From: an uncultured SAR116 cluster alpha proteobacterium
GTDB taxonomy: Bacteria > Pseudomonadota > Alphaproteobacteria > Puniceispirillales > GCA-002684695
Reading direction: 5' to 3'
DNA length: 64,000 nt
Assembly (NCBI GenBank): GCA_902539295.1
Contig: CACBIM010000001.1
Coordinates: forward strand, 62,001-126,000
Part shown: piece after piece, positions 53,312 to 61,416 of the stretch
Numbering within the stretch: the first letter of the stretch is position 1
Layout: every line of letters begins with the position of its first letter
The notes under the pieces: model-generated
Seen by the model: the letters and a program-made list of their open reading frames with translations, nothing else
Databases searched by the model: none
What the model was told of the DNA's origin: nothing
Made by a program: the position numbers and the translations under genes

Positions 53312-53668
53312 CTATTTTTTATAGAATTTTGCTACACCCCTGATGGCAAAACTGGATGCTATTTTTGCTCCTAAACCTGCCTGATACCATGTTGGCATTT
53401 GATCTAATGCCACAAAACCATTAGCAACTATTTCCCTGCCCCAATCTCCACAAAATGAAAGTATTAGGGGAATTGAAAAAAGCATGACTAACCATTCATC
53501 TTTCCATGATGATGCCTGATTACTTGCCATAATTCTTTTCCAATCTGACTCAGAACTAAGAATTTTTGCTTTAGCCTCTGCCTCTGCAAGTATAATTTGA
53601 TTTTCACCTTTTTGTTTTGCTACCCTACCTTCAATAAAGGTGATGCCTTTTAGACATTTTTCATTCTT
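53312..53668 (-). pseudogene. Phage 3TM-type holin remnant
   Basis: The ATG at 53530 gives 72 residues with SSWKDEWLVMLFSIPLIL and a C-terminal ASSFAIRG..KFYKK, the pattern of phage holins of the 3TM group. The same frame stays open upstream to 53668 (ILAEAEAKAKILSSESDWERI and so on) and matches the cytosolic part of such holins, but has no start codon. The gene is therefore a 5'-truncated fragment. It lies between two attachment-site copies, as expected for a decayed prophage. Confidence 0.72.
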
Positions 53669-53696
53669 TCAATTAATCTGATAAAACAGTTTTTAG

Positions 53697-54065
53697 TTAA
53701 GGTTGTATACCAAGTTCTTTATTTACTCTATTTGAAAGATCTTTCAGATAATTATTCAAAATTTTCTCTGCTTTATCTTTGTATTTTGAACAATTTTTAA
53801 CGTCTAGTCTATTCATCTTTCCCCAACCTGAATTGAAAGCTTTGTAATCTTCCCAAGATAATTTACCAACTTCCTTTGCAATGATGTATTTTGAACCAAA
53901 ACCACATTTATATGCCCAATGCATCCATTGACCGACGTTAATGCTTTGATTTATTAATTTACTACCAGTATATTTTGACTCAGATTTAGATACTGCAAAG
54001 GCAGATGGTATTGATAGGACCATCATTATAATTACAAATAGTATCTTTTTAAGTAAATTATTCAT
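53697..54065 (-). CDS. Small exported protein, function unknown
   Basis: 122 residues with a signal peptide (ends AFAVS). The mature part has WMHWAYKCGFG and VKNCSKYKDKA, two Cys that could pair, and is otherwise basic. It lies in the 1.2-kb remnant between attachment sites. No family recognised. Confidence 0.6.
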   Translation of the reverse strand: MNNLLKKILFVIIMMVLSIPSAFAVSKSESKYTGSKLINQSINVGQWMHWAYKCGFGSKYIIAKEVGKLSWEDYKAFNSGWGKMNRLDVKNCSKYKDKAEKILNNYLKDLSNRVNKELGIQP

Positions 54066-54549
54066 AATTTACACTATCATTTCTCATATATTTTTAATAA
54101 GAGTATGTTGCATAGCACCTATTCTTTTAATAAATACATACTTTAAATTTTAAGAAATAAAATTGCGGTGCCTTTAATGAGATTTGTCGATGCCTATTTA
54201 TAAATATAGGTTAAATTGTGAGACATATATGGCAAAAATGCCCCAACTAAAATGCTAAAGGGCATGATTTTCAAATGTATGATGGATTTGAGAGGTGACA
54301 TCCCGTATATTAAGAAAAATAAATAACATCAATTAGCAAACATCTATTTTAGAACTTTTTTTGGGACAGTTTTGTGACAAGTCGTTCTAGTCGTGACTGT
54401 CGCAAGTGTCATTGAAAAGTCATATAAACCCTTTGTATTACTAAAATTCTTAGTGCAGAGCGCCCGCCTTATATAATATACATTGAAATTAAGTTTTGTT
54501 ATTTTGCATCAATCATGTTTTTATTAAATAAACTTTTTGGAGAATTTTT
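54066..54549. other. Non-coding stretch with outer attachment-site copy
   Basis: No convincing gene. Holds a region of repeated TGTCA/GTCG words at 54370-54415, which could be integrase arm sites from an earlier element, and GAGCGCCCGCC at 54458-54468 followed by TTATATA. The tRNA copy is followed by ATTATATA, so the outer copy continues with the native sequence after one missing base. Confidence 0.5.
54458..54468 (+). repeat. Third, outer copy of the tRNA-Ser attachment core
   Basis: GAGCGCCCGCC, 11 bases shared with both att sites, then TTATATA as after the tRNA (one base deleted). Likely the oldest right boundary, left by an earlier insertion. Confidence 0.6.
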
Positions 54550-55278
54550 TTGTCTAATTCTGGATACTTATTAATCGCTGATATAAGTGGTTACACTAAT
54601 TTTGTTAAATTACATAATTTAAGACAGAAAAACGTTTTAGGAAAAATAATTGCAGATAATTTTCAATTTCATGCAGAAGCAATAGTTTCTGATCTTTTAG
54701 AAGCTGTTATTGAAGTAATAGAACCCACACTTAAATTAAATAAACTAGAGGGAGATGCTGCATTTTTCTATATCGAGAGTAATGATAGTAAAAATCAAGC
54801 TGATGATATAATTAGAATAATGGATAAAGCTAATGAATCTTTTAATGAAAAAGCTTCAAGTCTAGTCTTTGTTAGAGCATGTGGATGTGAACCTTGCTTA
54901 GAGTCTAAGAATCTGCGCCTAAAAATTGTTGCTCATAAAGGTAATTTTGCGATTAAAAAAATTAGAAATTTTGAGGAACTGGCAGGAGAAGACGTAATTT
55001 TCACTCATAGAATGCTTAAAAATGGCATTGAAAGCAATGAGTACTGGTTAGTAACGGATAGTTTTTATAAAGATTTAAATCCAAGAAATAAAGCAAAATT
55101 CACCTCAAATACACAAGTTTTAGAGAGCTTTGGGAAAGTAAAACTTAATTATTTGCAACTAAGTTCGCCTGAACCTCAAAATAGTAAAGTGGAAAGCAGA
55201 TCGAGAATTGTTAATTGGTTTGCGCAAGCTGCATACTTTAGTAAAGCAAAATTTGGCAAAAAATCTTTAAGAAAATAG
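54550..55278 (+). CDS. DUF2652-family, nucleotidyl-cyclase-like protein
   Basis: 242 residues from TTG 54550, with GGAG eight bases before it. LLIADISGYTNFV at the start and LEGDAAFFYI near 66-76 match DUF2652, a family with the class III cyclase fold in which catalytic residues are often lost. CGCEPCLESKNLRLK in the middle is also typical. Role unknown. It ends two bases from the convergent dehalogenase gene. Confidence 0.78.
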   Translation: MSNSGYLLIADISGYTNFVKLHNLRQKNVLGKIIADNFQFHAEAIVSDLLEAVIEVIEPTLKLNKLEGDAAFFYIESNDSKNQADDIIRIMDKANESFNEKASSLVFVRACGCEPCLESKNLRLKIVAHKGNFAIKKIRNFEELAGEDVIFTHRMLKNGIESNEYWLVTDSFYKDLNPRNKAKFTSNTQVLESFGKVKLNYLQLSSPEPQNSKVESRSRIVNWFAQAAYFSKAKFGKKSLRK

Positions 55279-55280
55279 TT

Positions 55281-55976
55281 TTATTTCAATATCTTAACTA
55301 GGCCTTTTAAGTTTTTAAATGTATACATTGGTGATAGGTCTTGATATACTAAAATGTCATCATTTCTATTTGACCAATAGCAAGGCATGCCATATGAGAC
55401 ACATCCAATAACATCAACCTCACTCCCAGCTACATGCAATACATTGCTTGATTTTATCCCTAAAACATTTTCTGGTAGTTTGTATACTGAATGGTGTGGT
55501 TTATAAAATCCGTTTACATCAGTTGAAAGAATATGATTAAAAGTAAAATTATACGAATTACAAAGGTTTTGAAGCATCGCGTGATCACCATTTGAAAGAA
55601 CTGCAATTTTGTAGTTCTTTTTAATTAAAGCACTAATAACCTCTTCTGCTTCGGGCCATAAAGGTAAGTTCTCCCAGGCTTGAATAAGGTGTTTTTTTTG
55701 ATTTTCATTTATTTTTATGTCATTAACTTTGCAAATAAAGTCCAAAGAATTTTCAGTGCATTTAATAAAAGGCATTCTTTTTTGATTTAAGGAATTACTT
55801 ATTTGTAAAACTTGAAGTTGCTTTAAGCGCCAATGACGCACTAAATCTAGAGACTTTTTAGAAGATAAACCACTACATTCAGAAAATACATCCCTTAAAC
55901 CTGAAGAATAATCAACTAATGCACTGTAAACATCAAAAGTAATTAAACTTGGCTTAATTTTTTTTGTCTTTATCAT
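55281..55976 (-). CDS. HAD-superfamily hydrolase, haloacid dehalogenase type II
   Basis: 231 residues. Motif I FDVYSAL has the nucleophile Asp (usually FDVYGTL), motif II VLSNGD, Lys in FYKPHHSVY and a C-terminal HVAGSEVDVIG motif. Closest in pattern to L-2-haloacid dehalogenases; the substrate could also be a phosphate ester. Confidence 0.82.
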   Translation of the reverse strand: MIKTKKIKPSLITFDVYSALVDYSSGLRDVFSECSGLSSKKSLDLVRHWRLKQLQVLQISNSLNQKRMPFIKCTENSLDFICKVNDIKINENQKKHLIQAWENLPLWPEAEEVISALIKKNYKIAVLSNGDHAMLQNLCNSYNFTFNHILSTDVNGFYKPHHSVYKLPENVLGIKSSNVLHVAGSEVDVIGCVSYGMPCYWSNRNDDILVYQDLSPMYTFKNLKGLVKILK

Positions 55977-56033
55977 GATTTAAAAATATATAGAACGAAA
56001 CTTATACAAGTAATAATAAAAAATTGAGTAATT

Positions 56034-57953
56034 TTATTTTTTAATTTTAACAAAATCAGCTCCCTTGATTGAACCGATTATAGTGTTTATTTCATTTTCA
56101 TTATAATTAAACCAATAGTAATGATCTGTAGTTTCTCTTCTTCTTACACCGTAAGGCATTACAGTATAATCAAGATTGATTTTGTTACATAAACTTATAA
56201 AAAGTTCATCAAAACCATTACCATCTAGCCAACTTCCTAGATAATTAATATTATTTTTAGATTTTAATACACTGATACCTGATGAAGTTTTAATAATGTC
56301 TTCTGCCTTTCCTTCTAATTCTTCTGTATAATTTTTAACATTCCCATTTATTTCTAAAGGGATGTTGATATCAGGTCTAATTGTTTGAACTCGATCAACA
56401 GTCACATCTATTTTTTGTAAATTTGGAGGCAACTTGGTTTCAATATACATATTCTCTGATTTAGCATTACTCCTAGGCCCAAATAATATTTCAGCAGTAC
56501 TATTTTGAAGCAACTCTTTTAGTTTATCAGGGGTATGCATCATTCCAGATGCAATAATCAATTTATAGTCATTAAAATTTGTAGCTTTAGGAGATAAAAA
56601 GTCTATTGAAAAACCTAATCTTCTTAAAGAACTGTAAATGTCAAATATTAAACCAAAATATGATAGGCCCTTCCCTTGTGGCTGAATATCCCACATGGCA
56701 TCTGCACCATAATCAAAAATTATTCCAATTGGCGCAGTATTTATTTCTAATCCATTTATAGAATTTAACTCTTCAGCAACTTTTTTTGCTTCATAGTAAC
56801 CTTGAGCTGGGACACTGTCTGGTCGTAATAATCCTGCATGCATTTGCTCTTGTGCAAATGGCACCTGCCTCCAGCGAAAGTAACAAACAGTTTCAGCGCC
56901 GTGCGCAAAGGCTTCCCAAGTCCAAAGTCTAACCATTCCATCAAGGGGAGCTGGATTGTATGGAGCCCAATTTACTGGCCCTGGTTGTTGTTCCATAATC
57001 CACCATCTACCTTTTCCAACAGCGCGGTATAAGTCATGATGAAAAGCTTGGAAATCGGGGTTTCCTTGTCTGTAAAAATTTCTTTTCTCTTCATCGGAAG
57101 TTTCTAAACGGTCTTCTGAAAAACCAAGAGGATAACTATCCCAACTTGCAATATCAAGGCTTTCTCCTACTTCAAAATGATTAAATTCAGTTGTTCTCCC
57201 CATGTAGTTGTGTGCAATAGGTGCGTTAGAATATTGTCTTATAATTTCTACTTGTGAAAAATTAAAATTTACAACTTGATCAGACGAAAAACGACGAAAA
57301 TCTAAAACATGAGCAGGATTAGGTTCTGTGACAGTTAAATTAGGTAAATTAATTTCATCAAAGTTATCGTATTTCATTGACCAGAATACATTGCCCCACT
57401 CCTTATTAAGTGCCTCAATATCTCCGTCATTCCCTTTGCCAGGATATTTATATCTAAGCCAGGTTCTGAAAGCATCTCTAGCAGTGTCAGAATACGAAAT
57501 TGTTGTATCGTGACATCCATACTCGTTATCAGTTTGCCAAGCACATACATATGGATTTTTGCCATATCTTTTAGCAAGCCTTGTAACAATGTCCTTGCAT
57601 TGTTCAATATATCCAGAATGACTGAAACAGTAATGCCTTCTGGAGCCAAATCCACGTATGTTTCCATTAATATCTTTGGACAACATATCAGGATATTTGT
57701 CTAATACCCATTTTGGAGGTGTGGCAGTAGGTGTTCCAAGAACTACTTTTAACCCAGCTTGGCCGAGAATTTTGATTGCTTTATCAAGCCATTCAAAATT
57801 AAATTGCCCTTCTGTAGGCTCTATTTCTTTCCATGCAAATTCACCTATTCTCACCCATGAGAGGCCTAATTCTTTCATCTGTTGAGCGTCGTTTTCCCAA
57901 ATATTTTGATCCCAATGTTCGGGGTAGTAGCAAACGCCAAGACTTTGTTTCAT
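56034..57953 (-). CDS. Beta-galactosidase, glycoside hydrolase family 42
   Basis: 639 residues from ATG 57953 (an in-frame GTG lies three codons upstream). The GH42 barrel has acid/base Glu144 (QTDNEYGCH) and nucleophile Glu321 (WIMEQQPGPVNW), together with YYPEHW at the start. The trimerisation and C-terminal beta domains follow. No signal peptide, so it is cytoplasmic and needs imported galactosides. No sugar transporter lies beside it in the window. Confidence 0.93.
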   Translation of the reverse strand: MKQSLGVCYYPEHWDQNIWENDAQQMKELGLSWVRIGEFAWKEIEPTEGQFNFEWLDKAIKILGQAGLKVVLGTPTATPPKWVLDKYPDMLSKDINGNIRGFGSRRHYCFSHSGYIEQCKDIVTRLAKRYGKNPYVCAWQTDNEYGCHDTTISYSDTARDAFRTWLRYKYPGKGNDGDIEALNKEWGNVFWSMKYDNFDEINLPNLTVTEPNPAHVLDFRRFSSDQVVNFNFSQVEIIRQYSNAPIAHNYMGRTTEFNHFEVGESLDIASWDSYPLGFSEDRLETSDEEKRNFYRQGNPDFQAFHHDLYRAVGKGRWWIMEQQPGPVNWAPYNPAPLDGMVRLWTWEAFAHGAETVCYFRWRQVPFAQEQMHAGLLRPDSVPAQGYYEAKKVAEELNSINGLEINTAPIGIIFDYGADAMWDIQPQGKGLSYFGLIFDIYSSLRRLGFSIDFLSPKATNFNDYKLIIASGMMHTPDKLKELLQNSTAEILFGPRSNAKSENMYIETKLPPNLQKIDVTVDRVQTIRPDINIPLEINGNVKNYTEELEGKAEDIIKTSSGISVLKSKNNINYLGSWLDGNGFDELFISLCNKINLDYTVMPYGVRRRETTDHYYWFNYNENEINTIIGSIKGADFVKIKK

Positions 57954-58099
57954 AAAATACACATAAAAGTTTTAAACTTTTTATAAATATAAATTAAAAG
58001 TACTGAAGTATATAGTTGAAATTTTGATTTGTATGGAAAAAGAATTCTAGAGATAAAATAGGAGGGAACTAGAACAATTACCCCTAGAATATAAATAAG

Positions 58100-58219
58100 T
58101 TATTTATTGTTTTTGTTGTCTAAGTGTTCTTTTTTCTTATTATAATCTTCTTCACTTAGCTTGTGCCATCCAACGCAATTACCTGTTGGAGAACGGCCAC
58201 ATGTGCATTTATTAGTCAT
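58100..58219 (-). CDS. 39-residue CDGSH-like iron-sulfur protein candidate
   Basis: Missed by usual length cut-offs. MTNKCTCGRSPTGNCVGWHKL: two Cys in CxC, a third Cys eight residues after the second and a His four after that, the ligand set (C-x-C ... C-x-x-x-H) of CDGSH [2Fe-2S] proteins, but the loop is one residue shorter and CDGSH reads CVGWH. AAGGAG lies 5 bases before the ATG and the codons are well formed. Free-standing, in a 329-base gap that otherwise holds nothing I recognise. Confidence 0.7.
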   Translation of the reverse strand: MTNKCTCGRSPTGNCVGWHKLSEEDYNKKKEHLDNKNNK

Positions 58220-58291
58220 AAATTCTCCTTATAAAAAAAGTTGAATTCCTTATATGGAAACTATTTTTATATTTTCAATACCTAAAATGGT

Positions 58292-59290
58292 TTAGCAATA
58301 TTTTTCTGGGCCAACCCATTGTTTCTGTGAGTATCTATCTCCGTGTGCCCACCCAATTGGAAGAATAGTCTCTATTTCGTTCATCTCTTTTTGACTTAAT
58401 TTATTGTAGGCTGCTTTGATCATGCTCTTAAGATGGTCTGATGATCGTGTTCCAGGTATTGGGATAATTCTATCATCTTTATTTAAGAGCCAAGATAAAG
58501 CTAATTCAGCTGCACTCATATTATATGAAGAAGCTAACTTTCTAAATTTATTTGTTAATTTGATATTATAACTTAAATTAGGTTCAAGAAATCTTGGATT
58601 ATCTTTTAATAAATTTAAAGACTGCGCCTTTACAAAAGAATGTGGCTTGTCAGTTAAAAGTGACCTTCCTAAAGGCGAAAATGCTACTAAAGTCGCATTC
58701 AAATTTTTAAGCTGTTGAATTAATCCTAATTCTGGATAACGAGTTGAAAGTGAGTATTCTGATTGAACAGCTGCTATATTATGAATACTTGAAGCTCTGT
58801 TTAAAGAGCTTGGAGAAATTTCTGAATATCCTATTTGCTTTACCTTACCTTCTTTTACAAATCCTTTTAATGTCTCGGTTACTTCCTCTATTGTAACTGT
58901 TTGATCTCTTCTGTGAATATAGTAAAGTTCAACGCAATCTAGTCCTAGACGACTTAAGGATGCCTCTAAAGACTTCTTGAGGTATGCTTTAGTGTTATTA
59001 AATCGACTGGTCCCACTTTTGTCTCTGTCAATGCCGCCCTTAGTAGCTATCTTAAAATAATCTTTGTAAGATTTATTCTTATTTAAAAACTCCCCTATTC
59101 TTTCTTCAGATAATCCCAATCCATAGATATCAGAAGTATCAATATGGTCTACACCAAGATCTATAGCTGTTGATAGTATTTCATGAGTTTGATGTGTAGT
59201 TGTTTCTCCATAGGCATCACTGAAGGACATTCCACCCAGTCCAATAGGAAATACTTTAGTGTCATTATTACCTAAATTTCTTTTATTCAT
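58292..59290 (-). CDS. Aldo/keto reductase
   Basis: 332 residues. The tetrad is visible: Asp in HIDTSDIYG with Tyr four residues later, Lys in KIATKGG and His in YYIHRRD. RIIPIPGTRSSDHLK near the C-terminus is the NADPH-binding loop. Closest to the AKR13-like group of bacterial reductases. It overlaps the MFS gene by 4 bases, so the two form one unit. Confidence 0.9.
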   Translation of the reverse strand: MNKRNLGNNDTKVFPIGLGGMSFSDAYGETTTHQTHEILSTAIDLGVDHIDTSDIYGLGLSEERIGEFLNKNKSYKDYFKIATKGGIDRDKSGTSRFNNTKAYLKKSLEASLSRLGLDCVELYYIHRRDQTVTIEEVTETLKGFVKEGKVKQIGYSEISPSSLNRASSIHNIAAVQSEYSLSTRYPELGLIQQLKNLNATLVAFSPLGRSLLTDKPHSFVKAQSLNLLKDNPRFLEPNLSYNIKLTNKFRKLASSYNMSAAELALSWLLNKDDRIIPIPGTRSSDHLKSMIKAAYNKLSQKEMNEIETILPIGWAHGDRYSQKQWVGPEKYC

Positions 59291-60471
59291 ACGTTTACAT
59301 CTTTATTTTTGAAATTAAACAGTGATAATATCAATGCAATCAAACATAAAAAAATTACAATTAGCAAACATATAACAAAGTTTTTATCTCCCCCATAACT
59401 TATTATAATTGAGCCAATCAAACCTCCAGAAGACATTTGCAATGCTCCAGCAATGCCAGTTGCAGTTCCTGAGTTATTACCAGTTGTTGACACCCCACCA
59501 ATAATACAGTTTGCAACCGTGAAACCATTTCCAAGACCAAATACAATTAAGGGAATTGATATATATAAAGGATGTGTGAAGGCGTTTAAATTTAATATAA
59601 GCATTGAAAAGTATGATAAAAAAGAAAAAAAACTTCCAAAAATTATTAAAGCTTCAATTCCATATTTAGACGCGTAATTTCTATTAAGAATATTTCCAAG
59701 AAAATATCCTATTCCAGTAAAGGATAACCAGAAACCAAATTCAAGTGGAGAGACACCTAGTCTAGCAAATTCATAAGGCATAAAGCCAAATGATGAGAAA
59801 AATACTCCAGTTTGAATTGATCCAATAAATGTAAAATTAAGAAATTTTGTATTTTTTAAAACATCTAAATATGAATTAGTTATTTTAGAAAAATTAAGAT
59901 TATTGATCTTTGTAATTTTTGTTTCAGAAATATTATAAACTGAGCCTGTTAAAATTATTAAACCAAAAATGAAAAAAACATACATTGTTCCAACCCAACC
60001 GATTGTCTGGGCTATAAATCCACCAAGTATCAAAGAAATAAGAGGGAAAATAACCATAATAGCTGTGATTAAAGATAATTTTTCTGCTGCCTCTGTTTTA
60101 TTAAAACTATCATTAATTATCACTCTTGCCATTGACATACAAGCAGCAGCTCCAAGCCCTTGAATTACTCGCATAATTAATAAAAACAGTATATTAGGCG
60201 AGAAAACTGAAGTTATACTTGATGCAACAAAGAGAAAGCTTCCAGTTAAAAGAATGGGTCTTCTTCCGTATCTATCTGATAAAAATCCAAAAACTAATTG
60301 CCCAATACCTGCAGCAATAATGAAAACTGTCAAAGTCAACTGTACCATATCAGAAGTTAAATTGAAATCTGCTTTTATTATTGTTATTGAAGGCGTAATT
60401 AAACCCATTCCAACAACTACTGAAGCGTTAGCTAATGCTAATACTAAAATAAATAGGTTACTATTTTTCAA
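59287..60471 (-). CDS. MFS transporter, Bcr/CflA drug-efflux type
   Basis: 394 residues with 12 hydrophobic helices. Motif A between helices 2 and 3 is FGFLSDRYGRRPILL, and motif C-like GIGLITPSI is in helix 1. The pattern is that of the Bcr/CflA subfamily of multidrug exporters. Upstream of, and overlapping, the aldo/keto reductase. Confidence 0.87.
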   Translation of the reverse strand: MKNSNLFILVLALANASVVVGMGLITPSITIIKADFNLTSDMVQLTLTVFIIAAGIGQLVFGFLSDRYGRRPILLTGSFLFVASSITSVFSPNILFLLIMRVIQGLGAAACMSMARVIINDSFNKTEAAEKLSLITAIMVIFPLISLILGGFIAQTIGWVGTMYVFFIFGLIILTGSVYNISETKITKINNLNFSKITNSYLDVLKNTKFLNFTFIGSIQTGVFFSSFGFMPYEFARLGVSPLEFGFWLSFTGIGYFLGNILNRNYASKYGIEALIIFGSFFSFLSYFSMLILNLNAFTHPLYISIPLIVFGLGNGFTVANCIIGGVSTTGNNSGTATGIAGALQMSSGGLIGSIIISYGGDKNFVICLLIVIFLCLIALILSLFNFKNKDVNV

Positions 60472-60570
60472 AGATTATTTCCTAAAAGATTTCATCATTA
60501 TCATAAATGATTATAAATTTATTGTACCCAATTAAATTAAATGCAAACTTAAAAATTAAAAGTGCAAAAA

Positions 60571-61362
60571 ATGAATGGTACGTTTATGACAAACAAACAG
60601 ACTAAAAATAAAGTTGAGTTGCCAAAAATTGGCTCTTCAGATCAATACAACCATTTGATGAAGATAATTCAGAATAGAGTTACAGTCAGAAAATTTGATG
60701 AAAATTATATTGTGCCAGATAAGCATTTTGAGATGATAATTGAAGCTGCAAGGCATGCTCCATCTGGTGCTAATTCTCAGCCATGGCATTTTATTGTTGT
60801 AAAAAAACCAGAAATTAAAAAAGAAATTTCAGAATATTTTGTAAAGGAGCAAAGGATACGAGCGAAACTAAAAATGAAGTTCCCTACACCAAATTACAAG
60901 GGTCTTGCTGGTGCTCCAGGTTTTATTGTTATTTGTTCTGACATGAGATGGACAAAAGCCTTCCCAGTATTAAAGAATGACAATAGCGAATTAAATAAAA
61001 TGTATAAAGAAAATGCAGAAAGAATACTTCTTCAATCACTCGCCGCTTCTACCATGTCCGCACATTTAGCGGCCGCTTCATTGGGATATAATGTTTGGTG
61101 GGTTACTGCAATAGGCCAGGAAAAAGCTCAGAAAGACCTGAAGCCATTATTAGGAATTCCAGAAGAGTTATCAGTTTTAGATATTCTTCTTTTTGGTCCC
61201 CCCTTTCAAGAACCATACAAAAGATGGCGGAAACCACTAAAATCAATAATGAATGTTGATAAATTTAATGAAGACAATTTTCAAACTGACAATGAAATTG
61301 ATGAATGGATTGCCAACTCTAGACATAAAGTAATGTTTAAAGACGCAACCAATGTTGATTAA
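60571..61362 (+). CDS. Nitroreductase-family flavoprotein
   Basis: 263 residues from ATG 60571; GTG 60562 and ATG 60586 are other possible starts. RVTVRKFDENYIVP and AARHAPSGANSQPWHF are the FMN-binding signatures, and GYNVWWVTAIG..KA follows. The length is slightly more than usual. It faces away from the MFS gene. Substrates may be quinones, nitro compounds or a specific metabolite. Confidence 0.87.
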   Translation: MNGTFMTNKQTKNKVELPKIGSSDQYNHLMKIIQNRVTVRKFDENYIVPDKHFEMIIEAARHAPSGANSQPWHFIVVKKPEIKKEISEYFVKEQRIRAKLKMKFPTPNYKGLAGAPGFIVICSDMRWTKAFPVLKNDNSELNKMYKENAERILLQSLAASTMSAHLAAASLGYNVWWVTAIGQEKAQKDLKPLLGIPEELSVLDILLFGPPFQEPYKRWRKPLKSIMNVDKFNEDNFQTDNEIDEWIANSRHKVMFKDATNVD

Positions 61363-61416
61363 TTTGAATAATTTTTTTACAAATTAAATTTAATCTTCAA
61401 TCTGTAGTACATTATA

